Shown: positions 38,445 through 47,791, counted from the stretch's first letter. The stretch: 64,000 nucleotides of DNA from Photobacterium kishitanii (GCF_003026355.1 NZ_PYON01000012.1:1-64000), one strand, 5' to 3'. The notes: generated by a model not told the origin, from the letters alone. Made by a program: numbers and translations.

Positions 38445-38571
38445 GGCTAACCCCTAATTAAGGTGTGAACCACGCTACCACGCCACTTAACTTGAAACGT
38501 CGTAAACACTAAACTAAACCCAAACCAAAAATGCCAAGCGTGGGGAATCACTCTTAAATTGTTTGTTAGCT
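38445..38571 (-). repeat. attC integron recombination site (site 3)
   Basis: The best conserved of the set. Minus-strand reading: GCTAACAAAC, TTTAAGAGTGATTCC, CCACGCTTGGC, GGTTTAGTTTAGTGTTTA, then GGTAGCGTGG, CACACCTTAATTAGG and GGTTAGC. Complementary arms CCACGCT/AGCGTGG and end boxes GCTAAC/GTTAGC fit Vibrio-type attC architecture (R''-L''-L'-R'). About 127 bp. It contains the TAA stop of the HEPN-motif gene. Confidence 0.85.
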
Positions 38572-39363
38572 ATCTTTTTCACAATGTAGTGGGAAATGCT
38601 GCGACACTCCCATTGCAGAACCACGTGATAATCTAAGGTGTGTATCACGATAGTGGTTATAGCAATTATCAACTAAGTTGATTGTAGCTTTTAGTGCCAC
38701 CTGCACTTCTTGAACAACTAGATCACAAATTTTGTCACGGGAGTTTTCATAAATACCGACCAAATCATACTCAGTATTGTCGATAACTTTGCCCTCCATC
38801 CACGACATGTTTTTGAACATCTGATCATCGCCAGTATAGAGTTCACTGAAACCTTTATGGGCTCGGTCATTACGATCAGTCCGCAATTCTTCACCCGTTT
38901 TATCTAGAGTTATTAAGTCCTCAAGAATTTCAGGGGACTCTGTTTTTAGGTTTTTTTTAAGTTGCTTAATATTTAACTGAAAATCAGAAAGTCCAAGATC
39001 CAAAACTTCATTCACAAAGTGAAAAGCTATATCTCTCAGGCTGGAGAAACGAAATAACGTCAAATCAACGATAGCTTTAAGCCAGTCGTACCTATTTATG
39101 TCTCGGACGCTAGACTTAACGGGAACAGTCTCAACTCCAAGCATTTGAGGGATTACCCGCAAATCAATGAACTGTTGCTCAAGCATGTTAAATCGAACAT
39201 AAGTTAAATGTGCGTAAGCCATATGCGGGTCAGCTTCAGAAAACTCTTCCCAATTTTGATAAGACAAGTCATGAAGGAAATAACAATTTATCGAATCGTA
39301 TAAAACACCTTTGAAGCTAGAATCTTCCAGATCCCACCAATGATATTCATTATTCATAGACAC
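38566..39363 (-). CDS. Integron-cassette protein with HEPN-like motif
   Basis: A 265-residue, mostly helical soluble protein. Near residue 170 it contains RTDRNDRAHKG, an RxxxxH arrangement (RNDRAH) like the catalytic motif of HEPN ribonucleases, flanked by predicted long helices (IVDLTLFRFSSLRDIAFHF before it, DLVVQEVQVALKATINLVD after it). HEPN proteins include toxin and defence RNases and also Cthe_2314-like domains; this assignment is from the motif alone. No antitoxin-like partner is adjacent. The GTG at 39363 has AGGA seven bases upstream. The stop lies inside attC site 3. Confidence 0.6.
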   Translation of the reverse strand: MSMNNEYHWWDLEDSSFKGVLYDSINCYFLHDLSYQNWEEFSEADPHMAYAHLTYVRFNMLEQQFIDLRVIPQMLGVETVPVKSSVRDINRYDWLKAIVDLTLFRFSSLRDIAFHFVNEVLDLGLSDFQLNIKQLKKNLKTESPEILEDLITLDKTGEELRTDRNDRAHKGFSELYTGDDQMFKNMSWMEGKVIDNTEYDLVGIYENSRDKICDLVVQEVQVALKATINLVDNCYNHYRDTHLRLSRGSAMGVSQHFPLHCEKDS

Positions 39364-39689
39364 TCACAATTCCTGATTGATAGCTAAGTGTATTAATAAG
39401 CATTCTTACTTCTACACCGCTTAGTGACTAAATATCTAGGCAATTATACTTTTGCTATACATGTGGTGTCATTATCGCAGTAACGCTTTGTTACTTTTTA
39501 AGACAGTAGGCTAAGAGTAAAATAAAAGGTATAACCAAAACTAATCCAAAATCACGTTAATACGATATGAATGAGTAAAAGGTCTAACACATAAAGGGGC
39601 AATATATGTCAGCAGAATAGCGACAAATATAGCAACGTCACTTAATTCAATATTCGATTCCTATACTTCGGATTACTTCATACTAAAAG
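39364..39689. other. Spacer at the upstream end of the cassette array
   Basis: About 326 bases without a gene. One GTTAGAC box (minus strand, around 39573-39579) fits the attC R' consensus GTTRRRY, but no companion R'' box or stem was found, so no attC is called. Confidence 0.35.
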
Positions 39690-39938
39690 CTAGAGTCCAG
39701 ACTTTTTAATGTCTTCTAAAAATGAAATGAATTTGTCATCTTCGACATTGAACAAGTCGTAACCTGTCATCGGCATATTGATACCATCATCCGATTCCAC
39801 CCTACCAATGCCACCATTTATGTCTATATATTTGGAGTGTAACAAATAGATAAGCTGATTGAAGCGCACATCTTGGTGGTCTTTCCAAATATCACCGAGT
39901 AACTCCAAAAGATAGTCAATACGTTCTATGTCTCTCAT
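39690..39938 (-). CDS. Small acidic protein, possible cassette gene
   Basis: An 82-residue acidic protein. Start MRDIERIDYLLELLGDIWK, then VRFNQLIYLLH and a C-terminal FNVEDDKFISFLEDIKK. This MRDxxRID...LExLxxIW...QLIYLL...VEDD pattern is shared by many small bacterial proteins (sometimes grouped with YihD/DUF1040-like sequences), found often in accessory DNA. The function is unknown. It has the same strand as the attC cassettes but no convincing attC at its 3' end, so its cassette status is open. Confidence 0.6.
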   Translation of the reverse strand: MRDIERIDYLLELLGDIWKDHQDVRFNQLIYLLHSKYIDINGGIGRVESDDGINMPMTGYDLFNVEDDKFISFLEDIKKSGL

Positions 39939-40132
39939 TCGTTAACTCCAATCCATAGCAATACCAATTATCACAGACATGCTGAATGTCTAAGTTATTT
40001 AGTAGTAGTGATCTAATTATATCACCTCACATAAATCTAACTTTAGGTTGTGGTGTAAATCTAATCATGTCAATAAAAAAGACGAACAAATGCTAATCTA
40101 ATTATTTCTGCTTTATGCTAAGTTGAATGTAA

Positions 40133-40180
40133 AAAAGCCACTATCAGTCTTTGTATTCACTGAGAGTGGCTTTTATATAT
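40133..40180 (-). terminator. Terminator downstream of the nfsB operon
   Basis: Stem AAAAGCCACT-TCAGT (40133-40148) with ACTGA-AGTGGCTTTT (40159-40174), one bulge on each side. On the minus strand it ends in a U run. Confidence 0.75.
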
Positions 40181-40205
40181 ACCATAACGATTATGTTAGG
40201 TTATA

Positions 40206-40496
40206 TCATCCAACTAAGTTCATTGGACGTAATGTGACAGATTCAAATAATTTGTATTCTTCAGCTGCTATTAAAAAGTTCAGAAAATGTGCGCTTTCTA
40301 AATGAGCATCAAGATGTGCCTGTGAATGCCACACTTCTTGCATGACAAATAGACCTGCTACATTTTGATCTGCAAACAACTTATAACTTTCACAACCCTC
40401 TTCTAGATGCGTAGGTGCAATAAGAGACTCTAATAATGCTTGTGCTTTCTCTGTACAATTAGGATTTGCTTTAATTTCTGCTAATAAATAGATCAT
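40206..40496 (-). CDS. Antibiotic biosynthesis monooxygenase (ABM) domain protein
   Basis: A 96-residue single ABM (YgiN-like) domain: MIYLLAEIKANPNCTEKAQALLESL, reduced here to its start, then EEGCESYKLFADQNV, MQEVWHSQAHLDAHLES and HFLNFL. Members are dimeric ferredoxin-like proteins acting on quinols or other small aromatics. It begins three bases after the nfsB stop, so the two form an operon. A role in quinone handling with NfsB is inferred. Confidence 0.82.
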   Translation of the reverse strand: MIYLLAEIKANPNCTEKAQALLESLIAPTHLEEGCESYKLFADQNVAGLFVMQEVWHSQAHLDAHLESAHFLNFLIAAEEYKLFESVTLRPMNLVG

Positions 40497-40499
40497 GAC

Positions 40500-41153
40500 T
40501 TAACACTCCGTAAAAATTTTCTCATCATGCCAACGTGATTTCGGCACATCAGCATTAAAATCATCGGCACTATGATAACCGATAGGCACGACCACTAAAC
40601 TCGTAAAGCCTTGCGCGTTAAGGTCAAACTCTTCATCTAAAATGTCACGATCAAAACCTTCAATAGGCACAGCATCAATACCCATCGCAGCTGCGCCTAA
40701 TAACAATGAACCAATGTTAAGATATACCTGCTTTTGCATCCAATGATCAGCATCACCTAATGTTTTCCGATGTAAATCAACAAAAAAGTTACGTCCATCA
40801 ACCATGCGTTGCTTTGATTGCTCATTTGAAAAACGACCATCTTGCTGTTCACAAGCTAATAAATCACTTAGATAATCATCATCAATGGTTGTTTTTGAAC
40901 AAAAGACTAATACATGCGATGCATTCAATATTTTGGGTTTATTAAATACATAAGGCCCTTCCGCAGCTTTTGCTATACGCTGCTTTGCATCATCTGTGGC
41001 TGCAACAATAACATGCCAAGGCTGTGAATTTACACTAGAAGCACTTAACCGAATCAAAGCTTTAATTTGTTGTAATTGATCATTAGTAAGCTTACGTGAC
41101 GGGTCAAATACTTTGGTTGAGTAGCGTTTTTTCGCAGCATCAATAATGCTCAT
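40500..41153 (-). CDS. nfsB: Oxygen-insensitive NAD(P)H nitroreductase / flavin reductase
   Basis: A 217-residue FMN enzyme with the same length as E. coli NfsB and strong likeness throughout: KRYSTKVFDPS, SSVNSQPWHVIVA, YVFNKPKILNASHVLVFC, GRNFFVDLHRK, KQVYLNIGSLLLGAAAMGIDAVPIEGFD and SLVVVPIGYHS. The same family contains FRase I of luminous vibrios, a main supplier of reduced FMN to luciferase. AGGA lies 7 bases before the ATG. Operon with the ABM gene. Confidence 0.93.
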   Translation of the reverse strand: MSIIDAAKKRYSTKVFDPSRKLTNDQLQQIKALIRLSASSVNSQPWHVIVAATDDAKQRIAKAAEGPYVFNKPKILNASHVLVFCSKTTIDDDYLSDLLACEQQDGRFSNEQSKQRMVDGRNFFVDLHRKTLGDADHWMQKQVYLNIGSLLLGAAAMGIDAVPIEGFDRDILDEEFDLNAQGFTSLVVVPIGYHSADDFNADVPKSRWHDEKIFTEC

Positions 41154-41283
41154 ATAACTTTCCTAATCCTGTATATTCTTTAGATGCATACCATACTCTT
41201 TCACAACAAAAAGGAAAACCCATACAACAACATCGATTTTCCAAACTCATTTTTAATGATCATCGGTATTGATTATCTAAAGA

Positions 41284-42132
41284 CTATTTCACATTATCAT
41301 TAATAATTGCTGCAAACCCAGCTTGGCGTCCAAGTTCGTAGCCAGCATTCAATTTATTGACATCACGCGTTAACCGTTTAATTAAAAAATCTTTATTCGG
41401 AACAATTGCTGTAATACGACAATCGGCAGGTGGATTGCGAATGAAATACAGCGCTTTATTATAACGGGATTCTTTCGTTAGAAATTCTTGACCGAACACC
41501 GGCGTTGTTTTGAATATTTTGCGTGTTAGCCATGGTACTTGATGACTATGAACAAAATTTGCTTGCGCATGAGATAAAACAACGGTTATATCGCGAGCAC
41601 CACGGCGATAAGCTTCAATAACAGGAATAGGATCAGCGATACCGCCATCACTCATAGCAATACCGTCAACTTTTGGAAAATTACGATAAACAATCGGTAA
41701 TGCACATGTTGCTGTCATTAGACTTTGTAAATTTTCACGCTTAACTTCAATGTAATCAGCATCACCAGTGGCAATATTTGTTGTTGTTGCAAATAAAGGG
41801 ATCCCTTGGCTTTCATATTTATCAACTTCTAATGGCAAATTATTAATACTTTCAGACCATAGCCAGTCAATATCAATAAGATTGCCACCTTTTGCAAACC
41901 GAAAATAATTAATAAATGACTTACTACGTGCATATTCGGTAATGACATGATAATTACGTTTGTGGTTTTTACACAAGTAACCCATTAATACCATCGAGCC
42001 TGCAGAAACACCAATCGTAAAATCGAATGGGTTATAATCTTTTTCAAGAAAAGCATCAAGAACACCTGTGGCAAAAATACCACGCATGGCCCCACCTTCA
42101 ACAACCAAAGCCCGCTTAGGTGTATCATTCAT
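41284..42132 (-). CDS. Patatin-like phospholipase
   Basis: About 282 residues. The oxyanion Gly-rich motif is VVEGGAMRG, the nucleophile elbow GVSAGS and the dyad Asp is in SDGGIADP: the patatin Ser-Asp dyad. The downstream pattern resembles the YjjU group of cytoplasmic patatins. A lipid acyl hydrolase role is likely; the substrate is unknown. The start is ATG at 42132 (AAGGA 9 bases upstream) or at 42138. Monocistronic. Confidence 0.87.
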   Translation of the reverse strand: MNDTPKRALVVEGGAMRGIFATGVLDAFLEKDYNPFDFTIGVSAGSMVLMGYLCKNHKRNYHVITEYARSKSFINYFRFAKGGNLIDIDWLWSESINNLPLEVDKYESQGIPLFATTTNIATGDADYIEVKRENLQSLMTATCALPIVYRNFPKVDGIAMSDGGIADPIPVIEAYRRGARDITVVLSHAQANFVHSHQVPWLTRKIFKTTPVFGQEFLTKESRYNKALYFIRNPPADCRITAIVPNKDFLIKRLTRDVNKLNAGYELGRQAGFAAIINDNVK

Positions 42133-42365
42133 AAACATTTATCCTTATAAGTTATGAACTTACTGAAATCTAATTACGAATATAATTAGCACATCAATAT
42201 AAGACGAATATTACTGCACACAACCGTAGAAAAAGCATACTTTTATTGCATATTTAACTTTTTATAACAGCCATACAGTTATTAGAGTTCTACTTACTAA
42301 TAAATATATAAGCTTTTTTCTAACTTACAAAAATAAAACTAACCTAATATTTATTTATAAACATT

Positions 42366-42629
42366 TTATGACTCATCAGTAATAGTTATCGCACTAATAA
42401 AACAAGCATCAATACATTTTAAACATCGCGTACATTTTTCAATGTTAATAATTGGTTTTTTATCTGCATACCAGATCATTGCCTGTTCAGGACAAGAATC
42501 AATACAGCTTTCACAATAACCATAAAGATTATCGCAAATATTACTGATCATCATCTGCGGTTGTTTCACTGGCGGCCGCGCAAATTGAGTGAATAATTGG
42601 CGGCGACTATATTGCTTTGATTCACGCAT
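42366..42629 (-). CDS. NapF-like 4Fe-4S ferredoxin
   Basis: About 87 residues. SRRQLFTQF near the N-terminus is the RRxxF feature of NapF-like proteins. Two 4Fe-4S motifs follow: CESCIDSCPEQ (preceded by NICDNLYGY) and CTRCLKCIDAC. NapF proteins help insert or supply electrons to molybdoenzymes. It overlaps the end of the chaperone gene by 8 bases (ATG at 42629), so it is translationally coupled. It belongs with the dmsABC locus on the other strand. Confidence 0.8.
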   Translation of the reverse strand: MRESKQYSRRQLFTQFARPPVKQPQMMISNICDNLYGYCESCIDSCPEQAMIWYADKKPIINIEKCTRCLKCIDACFISAITITDES

Positions 42630-43224
42630 TAAAATAGATCTTATGAGGAGCAGCAATTGCATTAAATTGTTGCGCTACTGCAGTAATAAATGACTGACCC
42701 AAATCAGCTAATTCACGATACGCTCCAACAGGTGCAGCTTGTTGAAATAACGCTAAATAATGAGGAGCCCAAGGTAATAAATGTACGGATAATAACTCAG
42801 CCACCGCATCAAATTTTTTCTCCTCAATCAAACTCGCAATCACCATCAACATTAAGCCAAATTGATCTTCAGGTTCATTGTGTTTAGCCTCAAATTCAAT
42901 ACCACATTGTAGTAAAAATTGTCGATAATGGAGCGTTGAATCACCAAAGACAACCGCTTCCTTATCTAAATAGACCGAGCCCCAAGGTGGCGCTTTCATT
43001 TCACCAATCCCTGTAAATAACTCATCGTGCCATACTGACAGAGTATGCGGATCAGTCGCAGATATTGCAGCAGTGGTCTTATCAAATTGAGAAAAACCAG
43101 TATTATCGAGTCGTAATACCGCATTAATTCCCACAGTTTCATATTGACTCGGGTGGTAATAAAACAAGCCACCAATAATTCTACTCAATACTTTTACATT
43201 TTCCATATCACTACAAATGAACAT
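42622..43224 (-). CDS. TorD/DmsD-family molybdoenzyme chaperone
   Basis: A 200-residue all-helical chaperone: RIIGGLFYYHPS near the start, DEVxF-type region DELFTGIGEMKAPPWGSVYLDKE (central), and EEKKFDAVAELLSVHLLPWAPHYL, the conserved HLxPWAPxY motif of TorD/DmsD proteins. It should bind the twin-arginine leader of DmsA and assist cofactor insertion, fitting its position head-to-head with dmsABC. The start could be the ATG at 43224 or at 43206; neither has a strong ribosome-binding site. Confidence 0.88.
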   Translation of the reverse strand: MFICSDMENVKVLSRIIGGLFYYHPSQYETVGINAVLRLDNTGFSQFDKTTAAISATDPHTLSVWHDELFTGIGEMKAPPWGSVYLDKEAVVFGDSTLHYRQFLLQCGIEFEAKHNEPEDQFGLMLMVIASLIEEKKFDAVAELLSVHLLPWAPHYLALFQQAAPVGAYRELADLGQSFITAVAQQFNAIAAPHKIYFNA

Positions 43225-43289
43225 TGTTTCTCACAATCTATTAATTTATATCGTTAACACAATAATGCTTTGAAACTATTTTACATATA

Positions 43290-43303
43290 TTGACACAAAA
43301 CAA
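43290..43303 (+). promoter_or_regulatory. Candidate FNR site upstream of dmsABC
   Basis: TTGAC-ACAA-AACAA matches 8 of 10 defined positions of the FNR palindrome TTGAT-N4-ATCAA. It lies about 70 bases before the dmsA start, in the divergent region. Anaerobic activation is known for E. coli dms; here it is inferred. Confidence 0.4.
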
Positions 43304-43372
43304 TAAATGATAATTTGATAAGGGCATAATTGCGCCATCACCAAACAAAAAGTAATGTCGTAAGGATATATC

Positions 43373-45816
43373 GTGACGAATTTAAAAAAGCCACTTAGCA
43401 TCACTCGTCGTAGCGTGCTAAAAAGTGGATCTTTATTAGCAGCTGCTGCTGGAGGAATGTCCCTACCATTCACCAGTGTTAAAGCACTTGCCAAAGAAAC
43501 ACCGACTAAACCCAATGAACAAATCGTGTGGTCATCATGTACAGTCAACTGTGGTTCGCGCTGTCCTTTGCGAATGCATGTCGTTGACGGTGAGATTAAA
43601 TATGTTGAAACCGATAATACTGGTGATGATGTTTTCAACCATTCTCATCAAGTACGTGCCTGCTTACGTGGTCGCTCAATGCGCCGTCGTGTCTACAACC
43701 CCGATCGTCTTAAATACCCATTAAAACGAATTGGTAAACGTGGTGAAGGAAAGTTTCAACGTATTAGTTGGGATGAAGCATTTGATATTATTGGAGATAG
43801 TCTAAAAAAAACCATCAAAGAACATGGTAATGATGCAATTTATTTAAACTATGGCACAGGTACTCTTGGCGGTACTGTGACTAAAAGTTGGGATCCATCA
43901 AGCACGCTGATTGCTCGAATGATGAATCTTTGTGGTGGTTACTTAAATCACTATGGTGATTACTCAGCGGCAAACATTGAACGTATGAGTGACTTTTTCT
44001 ACGGCTCATTTATTGATAACAACAGTATTGATGATGTTCAAAATGCAGACCTGTGTATTATGTTTGGTAATAACCCAGCAGAAACACGTATGTCGGGCGG
44101 GGGTCAAGTTCACAGTTTCGTTGATGGTCAAAAAATCCATCATACTCGTACAATTTGTATTGACCCACGTTATACCGATACAGCCGGTGGTCGTGAAGAC
44201 CAGTGGATCCCGATTAAGCATGGTACAGATGCGGCATTGTGCGCAGCGATTGCCCATGTATTAATTAGTGAAAACAAGGTTGATCAAGCTTTCCTCGATA
44301 AATATTGTGTCGGTTATGATGCAAAAACACTGCCAGCATCAGCCCCTAAAAATGGCAGCTATAAAGATTATATTTTGGGTAATGGTGATGATAAAACACC
44401 AAAGACGCCACAATGGGCAGCGCCGATTACTGGTATTCCCGCAGATATTATCATTAAACTAGCCCGTGAAATTGGTAATTCAAACCGCACCTATATTACC
44501 CAAGGCTGGGGATTGCAACGTTCAGCTAATGGCGAACAAGCTTGTAAAGCTATCATGATGCTATCACTACTTCGTGGTCAAGTTGGTCTTCAAGGTGGCG
44601 GCACTGGCGCACGAGAAGGCAATCATAGCTACCCATTTGTTCGTTTTCCTAAAATAGAGAACCCAATCAAAACGGCTATTCCAATGTTCTTATGGACGGA
44701 TGCTATTTTCCGTTCTAAGTCAATGACAGATAAAACTGATGGTATTTTAGGTGCAGAAAAGCTCAATAATCCTATTAAATTTATCTGGAACTATGCGGGT
44801 AACTGTTTAATAAACCAACACTCAGATATCAACCGCACCATGACATTTTGCAAGATGAAACAGCATGCGAAATGATCGTTGTGATTGATAACCATATGAC
44901 ATCATCAGCAAAATATGCAGATATTGTATTACCAGACTGCACTACATCAGAACAATCTGATTTCTGTATGGACGGTGCAGCAGCATCTATGCCCTATTTC
45001 ATTTTTGCAAGTCAGGTAATTAAGCCCCGCTTTGAATGTAAACCTATCTACGACATCATGTCTGGTGTAGCCAAGCGCATGGGGGTTGAGCAAGCCTTTA
45101 CTGAAGGCCGTACTCAGGAAGAATGGTTACGATGGATGTATGCAGAAACAATTAAGCAAAATAATGACCCAGATTTACCTGATTACGACACTATGCGTAA
45201 ACAAGGGATCTATAAAAAACAATTTGATCGCCCACATGTACCTTATGAGGATTTCCGTGCCGATCCGATTGCTAACCCACTTCCTACGCCATCAGGAAAA
45301 ATTGAAATTTACTCAGAGCAACTGGCTGTTATCGCTAAGGAATGGACATTAGGTAAAGATGAAAAAATCACACCTATCGCTGAATACCATTCAACGTTTA
45401 ATGGCTGGGATTCAAAAGATCGTGAACAATTCCCGTTACAACTAACAGGCTTCCACTATAAAGCTCGTGCTCATTCAACATACGGTAATGTTGATATTTT
45501 AAAAGCCGCGGCTCCCCAAGAGCTATGGATGAACCCTGTCGATGCAGCACCTCGTGGGATTAAAAATGGTGATCTAGTCAGTGTCCGTAGCAAACAAGGC
45601 GAAGTTAACGTTCGTGTCAAAGTAACACCTCGAATCATGCCCCATGTAACAGCATTAGGCGAAGGTGCTTGGTATTCACCGAATAGTAAAGGTGTCGATC
45701 AAGCTGGTTCAATCAATGTATTAACGACTAGTCGTCCAAGCCCGTTAGCGAAATCTAACCCGTCTCACACTAATCTGGTTGAAGTTAAACTTGTGAAAAG
45801 CATGGGAGTTGCATAA
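43373..45816 (+). pseudogene. dmsA: DMSO reductase catalytic subunit DmsA, one-base frameshift
   Basis: Mo-bis-MGD subunit of anaerobic dimethyl sulfoxide reductase, split in two frames (43373-44875 and 44848-45816). The break lies at about 44840: NRT in the first frame should be followed by residue-DILQDET in the second. Adding one base there gives exactly 814 residues, the length of E. coli DmsA. The N-terminus has a twin-arginine leader (TRRSVLKSG) and the 4Fe-4S Cys set (CTVNCGSRC). The C-terminal molydopterin domain (LQLTGFHYKARAHSTYGN) is intact. Start GTG with AAGGAT upstream. Either a recent inactivating mutation or a sequence error. Confidence 0.85.
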
Positions 45817-46445
45817 TGACACCGAAAAAACAATATGGCTTTTACATCGATTCAAGTAAATGTACTGGCTGTAAAACTTGCCAACTGTCATGCAAAGACA
45901 ATAAAGATCTTGGTATTGATCGTAACTTCCGTCGAATCTATGAATACGTCGGTGGTAATTGGAGTGAAAATAACGGCGTATTCCGCCAGGATGTTTTCTC
46001 TTATTATCTCTCTATTTCATGTAATCACTGTGATGATCCCGCTTGTACTAAAGTATGTCCATCTGGCGCGATGCATAAACGTGAACAAGATGGTTTAGTG
46101 GTAGTGAATGAAGATGTTTGTATCGGCTGCAAATATTGCCACATGGCATGTCCTTATGGTGCGCCGCAATATAGTGAAGAAAAAGGTCATATGACCAAAT
46201 GCGACGGTTGTTTTGAACGTGTCGCTGAAGGGTTAATGCCTATTTGTGTCGATAGCTGCCCGCTACGTGCTATCGAGTTTGGTGATATTGCTGAATTACG
46301 AAAAAAATACGGTACTAATGCTAATTGCGCACCATTACCTGATTCAAATATTACTCATCCGAACCTAATCATTAAGCTAAATCCAAATGGTAAACCGGTT
46401 GGTGATACCAGTGGCTTTCTGCAAAATCCTCGAGAGGTGAAATAA
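45816..46445 (+). CDS. dmsB: DMSO reductase iron-sulfur subunit
   Basis: A 209-residue electron-transfer subunit with four Cys groups for four 4Fe-4S clusters: CTGCKTCQLSC, CNHCDDPACTKVCP, CIGCKYCHMACP, and CDGCFERV followed by CVDSCP. It passes electrons from DmsC/menaquinol to DmsA. Its ATG overlaps the dmsA stop (TAATG), so translation is coupled, and its stop overlaps dmsC in the same way. Confidence 0.95.
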   Translation: MTPKKQYGFYIDSSKCTGCKTCQLSCKDNKDLGIDRNFRRIYEYVGGNWSENNGVFRQDVFSYYLSISCNHCDDPACTKVCPSGAMHKREQDGLVVVNEDVCIGCKYCHMACPYGAPQYSEEKGHMTKCDGCFERVAEGLMPICVDSCPLRAIEFGDIAELRKKYGTNANCAPLPDSNITHPNLIIKLNPNGKPVGDTSGFLQNPREVK

Positions 46446-47299
46446 TGCTTTATCCTGAATTACCTCTAGTGGTATTTACCGTACTTGCACAAACTGCAGT
46501 TGGTGGCTATCTCATTATGGCTGGGCGGTTATCTCAACTCACCTCAACAGCGAAACAACATCGACCGCTAGTACTTAGCATGTTTGTTTTATGGGCATTT
46601 ATGGCGGTAGGTTTTGCTGCATCAACCATGCACTTAGGCAGTCCTCTGCGAGCATTTAATGCACTTAACCGTGTTGGTCATTCTGGATTATCTAACGAAA
46701 TCCTAACGGGTAGTTTGTTTTTTGCCCTTGGCGGACTTTATTGGTTAGCGGATCTATTTAAGATTTTCCATGAAGGGGTATTAAAACTCGCTCGAATCAT
46801 TGTGGCAATTGCTGGCATCATTTTTATGGCAGCGATGATTAAAGTGTACTTGATTAACACCGTACCTGTTTGGGATAGCAGTTTTACTTACGTTGAATTT
46901 ATTGGCACCGTATTAATGTCAGGTGTGCTATTAGGTTATGTATTACTCAATCTAACAGGTGCGGCTACGGCAAAATTAAATGCCAAGTTAGCAATTTTCG
47001 GCGTCATTATTATTGCACTACATCTTATTATTACTACTTGGCAACTTGTTACCATTGCCGAAATAACCACCTCGATTCAAACTGGTGCTGATCATTTAGC
47101 TGTTTATTCAGGATCGATCATTACCCGTTTAATCTTGCTCGTTATTGCCGGTGGCTTATGGTTATTATCAGCATTTAAATCAAATCAAGCTGTAACAGTA
47201 AAAACGCTTGGCTGTCTTGCTTTTATAGCGATGTTTATTGCAGAGATCATCGGTCGCGGCGTTTTTTACGGCTTACACTTTACTGTTGGACTCTTATAA
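46445..47299 (+). CDS. dmsC: DMSO reductase membrane anchor subunit
   Basis: A 284-residue integral membrane protein with about eight hydrophobic segments. It starts MLYPELPLVVFTVLAQTAVGGYL, shortened here, the typical DmsC opening, and contains STMHLGSPLRAFNAL and LTGSLFF-like motifs. It anchors DmsAB and oxidises menaquinol. Start ATG in TAATG overlap with dmsB. A terminator follows. Confidence 0.92.
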   Translation: MLYPELPLVVFTVLAQTAVGGYLIMAGRLSQLTSTAKQHRPLVLSMFVLWAFMAVGFAASTMHLGSPLRAFNALNRVGHSGLSNEILTGSLFFALGGLYWLADLFKIFHEGVLKLARIIVAIAGIIFMAAMIKVYLINTVPVWDSSFTYVEFIGTVLMSGVLLGYVLLNLTGAATAKLNAKLAIFGVIIIALHLIITTWQLVTIAEITTSIQTGADHLAVYSGSIITRLILLVIAGGLWLLSAFKSNQAVTVKTLGCLAFIAMFIAEIIGRGVFYGLHFTVGLL

Positions 47300-47339
47300 A
47301 AAATAATCGATGATATAAGATCTAACGTACACAACAAAT

Positions 47340-47392
47340 AAAAACGCCACACTCATATTTATATAAATAAAAGAGATGGCGTTTTTTTTATT
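47340..47392. terminator. Terminator of the dms operon, shared with the convergent gene
   Basis: Stem AAAAACGCCA (47340-47349) with TGGCGTTTTT (47377-47386) over a 27-base AT-rich loop, ending in eight T residues. Confidence 0.7.
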
Positions 47393-47404
47393 TAATTATC
47401 AGTA

Positions 47405-47791
47405 CTACTTTTGACGACCAAAAACTTTCACACCAGCACGAGTGCCGTCAGAATTGCCGTACACTTCTAGCTTCTTTACACAACGTTTATATGAAAATTT
47501 ACGCCAGCTTGTTTCTTGATTCTTTTTAAGATCTCGATAGAACGGTATATTACGTGTTTCACCATTTCTAAATGTCACTTTTATGCGTTCAAGGTGTAAA
47601 TTACGTTCTGCTTTTACTTTAATAGCATCGGTATTACGACACACCACTAATGGAATTTTTGCGCCGTGGTTACCAATTTCAAGTAAAATAGTGCGACCGA
47701 GTGTAATTTGGTCATAAGCATGAGCCGTAGACACACTACCGAAAAAACTTAGAGCAACAAACAGGTAAGGAAGTGCTTTTTTTATATTCAT
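47405..47791 (-). CDS. Secreted DUF2541-like protein
   Basis: A 128-residue protein with a signal peptide (MNIKKALPYLFVALSFFGSVSTAHA). The mature domain is small and beta-rich, with two Cys (VVCRN, KRCVKK) likely to form a disulfide. The CR..D.IKV / RCVKKLEVYG pattern resembles YaaI (DUF2541) of enterobacteria. The function is unknown. Monocistronic. Confidence 0.68.
   Translation of the reverse strand: MNIKKALPYLFVALSFFGSVSTAHAYDQITLGRTILLEIGNHGAKIPLVVCRNTDAIKVKAERNLHLERIKVTFRNGETRNIPFYRDLKKNQETSWRKFSYKRCVKKLEVYGNSDGTRAGVKVFGRQK

Noticed and set aside
39560-39600. A GTTAGAC box as part of a fourth attC site after the 82-residue gene.
   Set aside because: The other boxes and complementary arms could not be found, so only the single box was noted.
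40123-40305. A 60-codon plus-strand frame near the quinol-monooxygenase-like gene.
   Set aside because: It covers the terminator hairpin and the antisense of the neighbouring gene, so it is almost certainly non-coding.
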